From: Gonatopus flavifemur
Lineage: Eukaryota; Arthropoda; Insecta; Hymenoptera; Dryinidae
Assembly: GCA_018340375.1 (NCBI GenBank)
Contig: JAFFJZ010000045.1
Coordinates: 992,001-1,056,000, forward strand
Length of the DNA: 64,000 nt
Direction of reading: 5' to 3'
The translations under genes and the position numbers were made by a program. Positions 30,862-41,408 of this stretch are shown in pieces. Below the pieces are notes generated by a model. That model was not told the DNA's origin. It saw only the letters and a program-made list of their open reading frames with translations, and searched no databases. The stretch's first letter is position 1, and every line of letters begins with the position of its first letter.

Positions 30862-33045
30862 TCAATCATTATCACTGATTTCTTCATCAGATAATTCTAC
30901 CCCATCTAACAATTCATTGAAAGAATTAAATTCAGTCTGTTCCACATCTCCTGTTTTGCACTCATCATTATCATCATCATCACTATCTCTGTCATCTATC
31001 GAAAGTAGCTGTCTGACTTCCACTGGTAATGGCAATCGTTTTCTTCTGCGAATTCGAGATATGATACTCATGTTGGATACAATTGGATCAGAGGAATCCA
31101 TTATGCGATGAAACAAATCTTCCAAATTCGCTTCCCTGCTACAATGTCTACTATGGTTGAGTCTAAAACTTTTATAGTCTTCATTACGAGATTCAGATGC
31201 CTCTTCTCCAAACATACCTACTGGTAGAACACAGTATTTCATTATGTCTCCAGCATGAACTAATATCTTATGAACTGTGGATGGCATAGGGTACCATGGA
31301 TGAAGGGAAATATATAATTTCGCTGTATCCATACAGAACTCTTGGAATTTTTTTACGTTGACAGGGAGTTGGCAAGAAAGAGAAATGAGAATAATTTTAA
31401 AGTTATGCACCAACTGATAATCAATGTTCAAGCAGTCAGCGAAAACATCTGCATTTTGGAATGCTCTACGCGCCGTGTTTCCATCGTTAGTACTACCACT
31501 ACCACCTGATTTTGGTTTATCGACTATTAGACCTAATTTATCATGTAAGGATTTTTGTATTTGAGCTTTTTGTTCTGCAAACAGCTTTTTCTGCTCATAA
31601 GTTCTGACCTGCCACTTTTTAATATTCATTCGATAGGCTTTGTGCAAACAACATTCAAACAATCTAATCCATGCATGTAACGGACTAACACCATACTGAA
31701 GTGAGTTCTGATCAGGAAGAAAAGTGTTTGTTCGCCCAAGAATATTCTCTATAATATTAAATTGTTTTGGAGTAGATTTGCAAATAGGGCAGCTCTGTGA
31801 GGATTTGGTGTTTGTTAAGATTTGCAATACCTTTCCATCAATCAAAGTTAAATGCATAGAAAAATGGATTCTTATTTCATGGCCACTGCTCATCACGATA
31901 CTCAAGGTATTTAATTGATCAATCTGATTTTGAATTTCCAATTTTTGGGACAGAATCACTTCCGCTGATTCTTTGATAAATTCTAATTTAATAGGACGAC
32001 AAAATCTTGGAGATTGTGAAGCATTATTGTACCAAATTACCTCTCCATTTTGGCATGTTAATTGTAAAGGAATCAGTGTGGTTGCAAAAATATTTTCATC
32101 ATTTGAGCCGACATTATCTGAACCAATATTAAAACGTTGCTTATACCTTGAATGACCACTGCTACCATCGAATCCCCAAGAACATGTTAAAACAAATTCT
32201 GATTCTGTTAATGCATATGTATCCATCACTCTCAGTAAAACTTCTTCTTGCATTTCGACTATTCGTTTACTTGTATGGTTCAATAGTGATTGAACGGAAA
32301 CCTGTGCTATATGTTCATTTATCAGAATGTCATATTTTGGTGGTTTCAAAATATTTTTGGTTTCTCTTAAGTTATTGTAAGCTGGCCATATGTCAGCTCC
32401 GCAATTCTTAGATTCTTGACGTATAGCATTGTATGTCTCCTTTGATAAAGATTGATCTAATAGAAAAACTAGAGCTTCTAAAGGAGTTTTCTTTATAATT
32501 GAAGACGGTGCCATATTCATTAATTTCATCACCTTAGAAGCACGAGAGGGACTTTTTGTTATTTCATTTAGTATTACCTTCACATCATTTTGTCCAGATA
32601 CATTAGCTGCATGACGTGCAGCCGATAGAAGTCTTTGTGGATCATTAGCATTGGCAGCACTAATAGCTGAAACATATCGTCTTTTTGATCTATCAGACTT
32701 CTCCGTGTAATCAAGAGATTTTCTACCAGGACCTGCTACTGAGGATCTGAATATAAAATCAGGTAAAACAAATTCAGAATCAAGCCATTTTTTATTTTTC
32801 AAAAGAAATCTATCAGTCATTCTATTTGCAGCCTCAAATTTTATATCCCGTTTTCTTTTGATAGTTGATAATGCAAGCTTGAGACAATCTATATTTTTTT
32901 TATCAAAATCACTTACGTTTTTATTGAGCTTATTTAATATGTATGTAACAACTGAATCTTTTTTTGGTGAATTTGAAAGCAACTCAAGAATTTCTCTTTT
33001 GATGAATTTCATTTTATGCACATGAAACGAAACTTTCAAATTCAC
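30862..33045 (-). CDS. Transib transposase, RAG1-core-like, intact
   Basis: A 727-aa uninterrupted ORF. Alignment by eye to the RAG1 core gives D293 in GFDGSSGHSRYKQ (RAG1 D600 position), D403 in LIDGKVLQ (D708 position) and E618 in EEASESRN (E962 position). The RAG1 zinc ligands are also present: C419 and C422 (CPIC) and H592 and H597 (VHKILVH). Other Transib blocks seen are PLHAWIRLFECCLH, KKWQVR, GLIVDKPKSGGSGSTNDGN and LHPWYPMPS. The C-terminus is strongly acidic (DDRDSDDDDND). Transib is the DNA transposon superfamily from which the V(D)J recombinase RAG1 is thought to derive; its transposase cuts by a hairpin mechanism and makes 5-bp duplications. The first ATG is used; a second lies at codon 12. 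No RAG2-like partner is seen. The termini of the element were not located. Confidence 0.93.
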   Translation of the reverse strand: MNLKVSFHVHKMKFIKREILELLSNSPKKDSVVTYILNKLNKNVSDFDKKNIDCLKLALSTIKRKRDIKFEAANRMTDRFLLKNKKWLDSEFVLPDFIFRSSVAGPGRKSLDYTEKSDRSKRRYVSAISAANANDPQRLLSAARHAANVSGQNDVKVILNEITKSPSRASKVMKLMNMAPSSIIKKTPLEALVFLLDQSLSKETYNAIRQESKNCGADIWPAYNNLRETKNILKPPKYDILINEHIAQVSVQSLLNHTSKRIVEMQEEVLLRVMDTYALTESEFVLTCSWGFDGSSGHSRYKQRFNIGSDNVGSNDENIFATTLIPLQLTCQNGEVIWYNNASQSPRFCRPIKLEFIKESAEVILSQKLEIQNQIDQLNTLSIVMSSGHEIRIHFSMHLTLIDGKVLQILTNTKSSQSCPICKSTPKQFNIIENILGRTNTFLPDQNSLQYGVSPLHAWIRLFECCLHKAYRMNIKKWQVRTYEQKKLFAEQKAQIQKSLHDKLGLIVDKPKSGGSGSTNDGNTARRAFQNADVFADCLNIDYQLVHNFKIILISLSCQLPVNVKKFQEFCMDTAKLYISLHPWYPMPSTVHKILVHAGDIMKYCVLPVGMFGEEASESRNEDYKSFRLNHSRHCSREANLEDLFHRIMDSSDPIVSNMSIISRIRRRKRLPLPVEVRQLLSIDDRDSDDDDNDECKTGDVEQTEFNSFNELLDGVELSDEEISDND

Positions 33046-33215
33046 CAGCTGCTATAAATTGAATCGACTCTTACAAAAATGAAAAAGACTGAATATTGAT
33101 AAAATGCTCACTTTATCCTGAAAGATGAGGTTCATGTGATAAACTAAGTGCCATTAACCGAACTTCTCCGATAATCTTTGTATAGCATATAACGCATCAG
33201 AATCATAAGCGAAGA

Positions 33216-33602
33216 GTAATGTTGCCGCGAGCCGCAAAATAAACCGTAACGAATTCCAGGTTCTAAATTATCTGAATCCAAAGTGACCTGCTCTTTAGTC
33301 AACGAAATTGCCCCAAAATCCAATTTATCAGACCTTCAACTGAATTTGAAGGTTCAAATTGTGATATATCTCTATTGAAAAAAGTTTTAAATCAATCTAT
33401 ACTCGAGTTGGACCTATGCTGTTGGATGTAGAAATCGGTTGCAAATTCAAATTACAGAACTACGAGTTTATATGAACTTTTGAATGAGACTATAGGACCA
33501 TCCAACCAAGTATTCAGACAATTTTCACGTTTCATAGTCCTATTTGAATCCAGTTGGAATCTAAAGCTCGTTACGGCTCGTTTTGCGGCTCGCGGCAACA
33601 CT
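33216..33602. mobile_element. hAT-type MITE with 8-bp duplication
   Basis: The terminal sequence TGTTGCCGCGAGCCGCAAAA occurs at the left and, complemented, at the right (GCGGCTCGCGGCAACA). AGCGAAGA is duplicated at 33208-33215 and 33603-33610. The left tip reads GTAATGTTGCC against AGTGTTGCC on the right, a small change. It lies just upstream of the Transib start, possibly inside that element. Confidence 0.8.
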
Positions 33603-33610
33603 AGCGAAGA

Positions 33611-34449
33611 ACCTTCCCAACACACACAAATACTGGCGTTTCAAAGGACCATTAAAGGGCCGCTATCAGCATCGTTGGAGCATTGATGGTCCATTAAAAC
33701 GGCAACAATTGGTGTTTATGGGGTTAAGAAAATTTGATGAATTTTCAAATTTTATTCCGCCATATTGGATCCGCCATCTTGAATTTGCGAAATCTGACCT
33801 CAGATTCATAATCAGCAACCCTAAAAACCTCTGTACACCAGAATCCAGACGGTTCTGATGAAATTTCCAATTTTTACCACTTGTTCAAATATTTGTCCCA
33901 TTGACGTAACGAGTTTTCATTCACATTAAATACGATTTTTCTGACTTCTGAATGAAAACGGGCAAAAAGGGGCATATCCACAGTGTTGAGAACTCTTTCA
34001 CGGAAAGTTTGGTATATCATTCTGTCCATTTGGAAGTGGAAGCTCGGGGAAGGTTCAATTCAAAGGTACAGAAGTGCAGTAAAACCTAATGAAATGAGAC
34101 AAACTGAAATGATTAGACTAAAAATATAGCATGGAAAATGTTATTTCTTTACAAATATCATTAGAATTATGCAATTACAAGATAAATATGCACTGCTGCA
34201 ATGTCTAGAGAAATGATATTGAGTTCGGAGCATGTATAAACTCAATGACAATGCATTCATTTTTCAACATAAATTTGAAATAAAAATGTCCTTTATAAGG
34301 GACCTAAGCTACCAAAAGTAACAATATTTTGTGATCCAGTGTGTCAAAGTATATGGAAACAAATTATGATGTTTATATTTAATTTCAATCAATTTGAAAA
34401 AGAATCGTTTTTGGCCACGCAACTAGGTTTCTGGCCCACTGTGTATTGG
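33611..34449. other. Spacer with a fragment of the 117-130 bp repeat
   Basis: 33740-33890 has TTGGATCCGCCATCTTGAAT, CAGATTCATAATCAGCAACC and AAAACCTCTG as in the arrays at 23530 and 29640. 33653-33705 has a small inverted repeat (GGACCATTAAAG, TGGTCCATTAAAA). The rest is plain AT-rich DNA. Confidence 0.5.
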
Positions 34450-34970
34450 CGCGACTCCGGCTCACTACAAAAATCAAGTTGCCAAGATCGTGATTTTAAT
34501 GTCAATCGACTACCGATTCCGTAGTCAACCAGAGTCCCACCAATACTGGTACCATGTCGTCTATCAAACATATTGAATCATAATACCAACTCTGGCTCAA
34601 TACTGGCGCGACTCCGGCTAACCACAACAGCCGAGTTGCCAAGATCATAATTGCAACATCAATCGACTATCGATTTTGTAGTCAGCCAGAGTCATATCAT
34701 TACTGGCATATTGCCGTCTGTTGTACATATGGAATGATAATACCGACTCTGGCTGAATACTGGCGCGTCACCGTTTCTCGAAATCCTGGGTATTGTCCAG
34801 ACAGTATTCATTCGATACTGACCCTATACCGTCTGTCCACGCGAGCCAATACCGTCTGAAATTTCGCGAATGTTCGGCGACAGTTGAAAAACGGTAATGA
34901 TTCTGAACAGGCACAGTTGTTTTTGCCGAACTTTGGCAAATACAACCTCGCCAGTACCACGCCATTTGTG
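34450..34970 (+). repeat. CCAGTACTGG-family tandem repeat, unit about 157 bp
   Basis: GCGCGACTCCGGCT starts units at 34450 and 34607, with a diverged third near 34764. Units share GAGTTGCCAAGATC, TCGACTACCGATT and AATACCAACTCTGGCT. A downstream segment (34800-34970) matches 36430-36620. Confidence 0.75.
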
Positions 34971-35159
34971 ATAATGAATTGACATAATCGGAAGTGATTT
35001 CCGAACATTGTTTACCGTGTGGATTATTTGCACATACTTATTATTATTCTATACATGATCACATGTTTAGATCGCTTGAAACAAGCTTGCACAAGCTTGG
35101 AATGTTTGAAAAGTGCTTGTGCTATCTGAGTACAATCGGTATCGGTATCGGTTCAATAA

Positions 35160-35985
35160 TGAATTACTGGTTGAGAACACTTACTGACAATCATTCCTTT
35201 TCAAAATAGTTTCCCAAATAGCACAAGAATTCTGAAAGAGTTCTTCATAAATACATTGTATTCATTATGAGCTCCTTGAAAACTCCTGTACTTTTCGCGT
35301 TCTTATTGAAAATTTCAAGCAGGAAACTATTGGGGATCTGTTAGGGTTGTAAGTAGTCGGAACGGTGTAAGAATACCATAAATGCTGATTGTATCATATA
35401 CTAACCTTGGTTACTTTCTTCATTGTCAGAATCTGTATCATCGACTGAAACTTTTTGGAGTTCACGATATTTTTTCGCTCTATTATAAGACATATGTGGG
35501 AATTCAAATCGACGATTTTACGTAGAACTACACTCTAAGAACACCCAAACCTCTGTGAGTGTCTGATAAATGTACGAGAAAATTTGGATACGTCTAACGA
35601 GCGTGCAAGGAGATTGCTGGCTCTTAGAATATATACATATATACAAACAACCAGACATTGGTTTACATGACTCGCGTGAACTCTGTTCATTATAATAATA
35701 CTATTGGCAGAATATTGAAATAGCGGAGATTGGGTGTTGTAGTGAGCCAAAGCTACGCCAGAACAGAGCCAGAGTTGGAGGGAGTACGATATGTTAGGTC
35801 GAAAACAATGTGCCTGAACTAATGGGGGACTGACTGGCTTTGGAATCGGTTATCAACTTTCGTCAAAAGGAATCCCCGAATAAACATGCATCTGGTGGTT
35901 CACCAAAGCTGCGCCATCAGGTAGCAAAAATGATCTGATTCATTTACCATATTAGGTGGGCGAAGATTTGGCTATACTTATTCAG
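35160..35985. other. Spacer with one small inverted-repeat element
   Basis: 35217-35336 has CCCAAATAGCACAAGAATTC-like sequence facing AACTATTGGGGAT, probably a worn MITE with the CCCARATAGCAC terminus. No gene is seen elsewhere. Confidence 0.4.
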
Positions 35986-35989
35986 TTGA

Positions 35990-36640
35990 TCACAAATTTC
36001 ATAGCCAATCAGTGCCATACCAATACTGGCATATAGTCGGCTATCAAATCTATGAAATAGTAATCCCAACTCTGGCTCAGTACTGGTCAAGCTTCGGCTC
36101 ACCCTAATGGCCTGATCCCCATCGCTACGATTTCAACGACAATACAACATCGATTTCGTAGTCAGTCAGTGCCATGTTGATACTGGCATATAGTCGGCTA
36201 TCAAATCTATGGAATGATAATCCCAACTCTGGGGCAGCACTGGCGCCGCTTTGGTTTACCATAACAGCTGGATTTCCATGGACATAATTTCAACGTAGTC
36301 CGACTACCGATTTTGTAGTTAGCCATTGCCCTACCAATCCTGGCCCTTCATTGTCGATTGGATATATTGAATGATCATCCCAACTCTGGCACAGTACTGA
36401 CGCGGCTCCGTTACACTACGATCCGTGTATTTTCCGGCCAGTATTGATTCATTACTGGCCCAATACTGTCTGTCCGATACCGTCTCAACTCCGTTGAACA
36501 TGTACAGTCAGTTGAAAAACAGTAATGGGCCTGAACAGAAACAGTTGCTTTTGCCGAATTCTGGCAAATACAACCTTTCCAGTACTGGGCGATTTGTCAA
36601 CTCCGGCAATTTCCACATGGGATACTACGATTAAAACGAT
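35990..36640 (+). repeat. CCAGTACTGG-family tandem repeat, about 3 units of 150-160 bp
   Basis: Unit marks CTCAGTACTGG, GGGGCAGCACTGG and GCACAGTACTG occur near 36085, 36230 and 36390. Each is followed by a block with CGATTTCGTAGTCAG and GGCATATAGTCGGCTATCAA. The terminal 36430-36620 part is shared with 34800-34970. Confidence 0.7.
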
Positions 36641-37065
36641 TTATGAGACGTGTTGATTAGTAGAAACCTTCAGTGCATGAACCCTCATCAATTATTTGTC
36701 CCGGATCAATATTTTGAATTCATTCATTACATTTTGGGAATGAATCAATGGAACATCAATATCAGCTCCAATGACATTTGGACTAAAAAAGAATGACAAT
36801 ATGAAAATTATCAAAATCTTCACGAATATACATTTGGCGGAATATTTATTTGTCCTCTCTCTATAGAATATTTATTTGTAGAAATTAAACATTCAATTGG
36901 ATGCAAAAATGAATTACTTGTGGTTGTAACATTCTCATTACATTCTCACCACATTTTTAAATTTATATACATATAAATATATATATATATATACACTTAC
37001 CCTTCACTTTTTTTCTATGTAACATTCTTGTTACATACTTGTTACATTTTCAGATTTATATACAT

Positions 37066-37069
37066 ATGA

Positions 37070-37138
<69 letters not shown>
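37066..37138. repeat. (TA)n microsatellite
   Basis: Over 50 bp of uninterrupted TA lies at 37077-37138, with shorter TA runs near 36980. It directly abuts the DD41D element, whose target is TA. Confidence 0.9.
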
Positions 37139-37141
<3 letters not shown>

Positions 37142-39170
37142 GGTGGGGCATTTAAAGTGTCGCGGGCGTTTTTTCCAAAAATAAAATGAGATACGAGAAA
37201 ATTTTTCGGACAAAAATTGTAGGGTATCGAGGAGGACATCCGATGGTGGCCTTGGCTTTGACCTCAAATCTCATCTCCAAGGGCATTCTGAGGTCAACTC
37301 TTGTTTTTTAAGTAGCATCTCATATTTTTTACTGCAGATTTGGATTCTAGGTCAAAAACCAAGAAACTTTTGTCTGAACCATTTTCCTGAAATCCGCGAA
37401 GATGGCGCTCTAATCGATATTGTTCCATACTGAATCTGACATTAGAATAACTCGAGAACGAAGGGTCTTGGAGGAGAATGTTTCGGACAAAAGTTGTCTG
37501 ATTCCAAGGGGGACCCCTTGAACTGAAACGGAGGTGATAGGGTATAACAGACAAAACACAACACATTTCAATCGTCTACATCACTTGGATAATTTTAATG
37601 CAGTAGATGCTCAAAATGATGGCCTTCGACTTCAATACACATTTCAAAACGTTTTACAAAAGATTGCTGAACTCGTGCTAAAATATCTTCATTGATGCTC
37701 GCGCATGCATTGATGATTCGTTGACGCATATTCTCAGGTGTAGTCGGTGCTTGTTGATAAACTGTATCTTTCATGTATTCCCATAAAAAAAAATCTGGAG
37801 AAGTAAGATCCGGACAACGGGCAGGCCAATGAACTGGTCCACGACGTCCTATCCATCGTCCAGGATAATCTCTGTCCAATATTTCTCGAGCTGTGACTGC
37901 ATAATGGGATGGACAACCATCGTGTTGATACCACATATTCAATCGTTCCTGAATAGGTATGTCTTCAAGTAATGTTGGAAGTACTTGATCTAAGAAATGT
38001 CTGTACTTCTCTCCATTTAGCGTATCTGCAATGAAGTACGGTCCAATTACTCGAGATCGAAAAATACCACACCAAACATTCACAGCCCATTGTCTTTGAT
38101 GCTCTACTTGACGTAACCATCTTGGATTTTCTGTCGCCCAGTAATGCATATTATGTCGATTTACTTGACCATGATTGGTGAACATCGACTCATCAGAAAA
38201 TAATATGTTGATGAAGTTGTTATTGTGCATTTGCGCTAGACCCCATCGACAAAACTGTACACGATTTTCGAAATCATCACCGTGAAGGTCTTGATGCAAA
38301 CAAATGTGATACGGATGGAATTTGTGACGTTTCAGTATTCGAAGAACACTTCTTCGAGAAATTCCCGAATGGAGTTCAATTTCACGAGAGCTCACGTGTG
38401 GATTATTGGCTACTGCAGCTAGTACATTAACTTCCGCATTTTCTCCGCTAACAGTTCTCATTCGATGTCGTTTTTCCCTTGTAACACTTCCCGTTTCTGA
38501 GAATAATTTTGTAATGCATTGAAAACACGTAAGGGATGGCGTTGTTCTTTCAGGAAATCGTTCTGCATACAAGTCATATGCTTGTCTGGGGTTCTTATGC
38601 ACTTCACCGTAAATGTAGATCATATCGATCTTTTCAGAAACCGTGTATCGGATATCCATGATTCTCAATTTGTCATAAACCAAGTAATAATCAAATGTAA
38701 CTGACAAACTGACTTTCAAAATCGTGAATTTTCACTGAACCCCGTCGTTTGTTTACATCGCGTGAGCTCTGAATGGTGGTAATGTAGACGATTGAAATGT
38801 GTTGTGTATTGACAACTTCTGTACGAAACATTCTTTTGCAGGACCCTTCGTTTTCGAGTTATTCGAATGTCAGATTCAAAATGGAACAATATCGATTAGA
38901 GCGCCATTTTTGCGGATTTCAGGAAAATGGTTCAGACAAAAGTTTCTTGGTTTTTGACCTAGAATCCAAATCTGCAGTAAAAAATATGAGATGCTATTTA
39001 AAAAACAAGAGTTGATCCCAGAATGCCCTTGAAGATGAGTTTCGAGGTCAAAGCCAAGGCCACCATCGGATGTCCCCCTCGGTACCCTACAACTTTTGTC
39101 CGAAAAATTTTCTCGTATCTCACTTTATTTTTGGAAAAAACGCCCGCGACACTTTAAATGCCCCACCCTG
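37139..39170 (-). mobile_element. Complete DD41D (rosa-like) Tc1/mariner element
   Basis: The termini CAGGGTGGGGCATTTAAAGT and complement are flanked by TA (37137-37138, 39171-39172). The inverted repeats are unusually long, about 400 bp each (37139-37560 and 38790-39170). They include GCGGGCGTTTTTTCC and a shared stretch around ATCGATATTGTTCCA. It carries one intact transposase gene on the minus strand and is 2032 bp in total. Confidence 0.92.
37595..38659 (-). CDS. DD41D Tc1/mariner-superfamily transposase, intact
   Basis: 354 aa from the ATG at 38659 (MDIRYTVSEKIDMIYIYGE), chosen because the DNA-binding domain begins right there; an in-frame ATG at 38719 would add 20 residues. The N-terminus looks like the DUF4817-type helix-turn-helix found in insect transposases, then SSREIELHSGISRRSVLRI as a second helical domain. 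The catalytic residues are D156 (FSDESMF), D247 (YQHDGCPSHY) and D289 (TSPDFFLWEYMKD), with 41 residues between the last two, which defines the DD41D or rosa lineage. HYWATENPRW and NVWCGI are shared with the copy at 51111. No stop or shift is seen, and it is flanked by matching long termini, so autonomy is plausible. Confidence 0.92.
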   Translation of the reverse strand: MDIRYTVSEKIDMIYIYGEVHKNPRQAYDLYAERFPERTTPSLTCFQCITKLFSETGSVTREKRHRMRTVSGENAEVNVLAAVANNPHVSSREIELHSGISRRSVLRILKRHKFHPYHICLHQDLHGDDFENRVQFCRWGLAQMHNNNFINILFSDESMFTNHGQVNRHNMHYWATENPRWLRQVEHQRQWAVNVWCGIFRSRVIGPYFIADTLNGEKYRHFLDQVLPTLLEDIPIQERLNMWYQHDGCPSHYAVTAREILDRDYPGRWIGRRGPVHWPARCPDLTSPDFFLWEYMKDTVYQQAPTTPENMRQRIINACASINEDILARVQQSFVKRFEMCIEVEGHHFEHLLH

Positions 39171-39172
39171 TA

Positions 39173-39762
39173 TATACACCTATTTTTTACTTTCGTTCTA
39201 TTCTCTTTGACATCTTCCTTTTTCCCTCTCTCTCTTCACTTTCAATATGTATACACATACATATAAACGAATACACACCTTCATCAAATGTTTTTACTTT
39301 TGATCCAATCAAAGACTAAGCTAATTCAACTATGAATCATTTTTGAAAGAATAATGTGAGGAATTTCTTTCTATATACAAACACTGCAGACTATGTAAAC
39401 ATCTGGGTGACAGACTTGAGGAGAACCCTGAGACTGATTGCTAAATTTATATTCACATATACGTACAACATTCATCACATTTGTGAAAAGCTTCTATTAT
39501 GATAAGACGCTATTCCGTCGAGCAGCGTTTCTTTCTTACCCTTACAAAAAACAGATAACGATCAGCATGCTGTGACTACCAACCCCGAAGACAACAGAGG
39601 GAAATGATGTTTAAAGTTGCGACCTTACTGAAACAGAAATAGTGGGCATTTCGGAGGTTGCGTCATTTAAAGCACACGCTATAAAATGGAAATTTTAAGA
39701 TCGTTTGGAATGAAATTCTTTGTATTTGCCATAATGATTTCATATTATAATTCTCCAAATTA
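39173..39762. other. Spacer without recognised features
   Basis: AT-rich sequence between two transposons. No gene, repeat or promoter is supported. Confidence 0.5.
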
Positions 39763-40873
39763 TTAGGTGTACAAATAAGTTTGAGGACACTTCGATTTTG
39801 TATCATGACAGCTATTCTAAATTAATCGAAAGGTCCTACTCACTTATGATAGATGGCGCTTGATATGTAATATCGGAACGTGAAGGAGTCATAAACATAA
39901 CCTAGAAATTCTGTGCATTAAACATGCAGACCAATAAGCCATTTATTAGACACTGCATTCGCTATGAATTCTATCAAGGACAAAGTGTTAGGAAAGCGTG
40001 TGGATCGATATGTTCTGTTGTTGGAGACAACATTGTATCTAAAAGTACATGTGAGTATTGGTATAAGCGATTCCAAGAGGGTGATTTCGACCTTAGTGAC
40101 CGTAAATGCATCGGGTCTCCTGTGAAGGTGGACGATCGGGGAACGCAAGCGTTGCTGGATGAAAACTCTTGTCAGACGGAGAAACAACTTTCGGAACAGC
40201 TTGGATCAACTCAACAAACTGTTTCTCATCGTTTGAAAGCAACGTGTAAGTGGACTGAAGCTGGTTGTTCAGCTCCAAAGCAGGTGAAGTCACAACGATC
40301 AGCAAAGAAAGTTATGGCATCAGTTTTTTGGGATGCAAAAGGAATTTTGTTCATTGATTATCTTTAGAAAGGTAGAACAATCAACTCCGAATATTACTGC
40401 AGCCTTTTGGATCAGCTGCATGAAAAAATTCGTGAGAAAAGACCTGGTTTAAAGAAGAAAAAAATCATTTTTCATCAAGATAATGCACCTGCTCACAAAA
40501 GTGTTTTGACGATGGCTGAATTCAAAGAACTCAAGAACGAATTGCTTGAACATCCACCGTATTCGCCAAATTTGAATGGGGAGCTGTACCACACGCGGCG
40601 TATTCACCAGACTTAGTCCCATCCGATTATCACTTATCCCGGAAAATGCAGAACGATTTGTCTGACGTGCGATTCAAAACATTTGGAGAAGCGGAAAAAT
40701 GGGTCGCTAAATTTCTCACCTCGCAAGAAGAAAGTTTCTTTGCGAAAGGCATCTGCGAGTTACCTGAGAGATGGATGAAGGTCGTTCAGTGCGATGGAGA
40801 ACTGTGTTTTACTGCTGTTTTAATGAATCTTCAATTTTTCCAAAAGTGTCTCAAAACTTATTTGTACACCCAA
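39763..40873 (+). mobile_element. Internally deleted mariner with intact ends
   Basis: The termini TTAGGTGTACAAATAAGTTT and AAACTTATTTGTACACCCAA pair and are flanked by TA (39761-39762, 40874-40875). The transposase gene inside is broken, so any movement would need enzyme in trans. Confidence 0.9.
39924..40850 (+). pseudogene. Mariner transposase, deleted and frameshifted
   Basis: It opens with MQTNKPFIRHCIRYEFYQGQ and keeps the two helix-turn-helix parts (WYKRFQEGDFDLSD, SCQTEKQLSEQLGSTQQTVS). An internal deletion near 40245 removes the first catalytic aspartate region. A stop at 40365-40367 follows FIDYL. The second aspartate block survives (FHQDNAPAHKS), then YSPNL replaces YSPDL and the frame breaks near 40575. 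A C-terminal frame with FLTSQEESFFAKGICELPER remains. It is a third mariner lineage in this window. Confidence 0.88.
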
Positions 40874-40875
40874 TA

Positions 40876-41408
40876 AAATGTTAGAGAAATTCCTCAATCC
40901 AATAAAAAATTCCTCGCGGAATTTGATATTCCAATATGAAATTCAATGAAATTCTGCAATTCAATATGAATAATGAAATTTTAGAATTTCTGATTGGAAT
41001 GTCAATCAGAATCAGATAATCATTGAATTTACATATATCTCATTTATCGTATGTTTAAATATAGAAGGCGCGAGGCACAATAATATAGCCATACTGGCAA
41101 GCTCAGCCAATTGGCTATTGACTTGTATATCTTCGTAAGTCAATAGAGAGTATAAAAAAAAAATATCTCATTCAGATGAGGAAGGAAGTTCTTGAAGGTA
41201 AGAGTTGTATTATTGGGATTAATATATTATGATGAAATCCATCAGCATTATATTACGTCAAACGTTTCATAATATTTTCATGTAATTAAGGCACATTGTC
41301 TCACAGTATATTTTTGAGGAGATATCCTGCTTAAGGATATGTTCACATGGGTAGGGTGGTTGAGTGAGCAAGGATGAAGCTCGAAATGCGACTACCCCCT
41401 TGTGACAA
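40876..41408. other. Spacer without recognised features
   Basis: AT-rich. GAAATTC-containing words near 40880-41000 repeat weakly. No gene is supported. Confidence 0.45.

Noticed and set aside
37066..37138. The (TA)n tract as a replication origin or scaffold site
   Set aside because: Nothing beyond base composition supports it; a microsatellite next to a TA-targeting transposon is sufficient.
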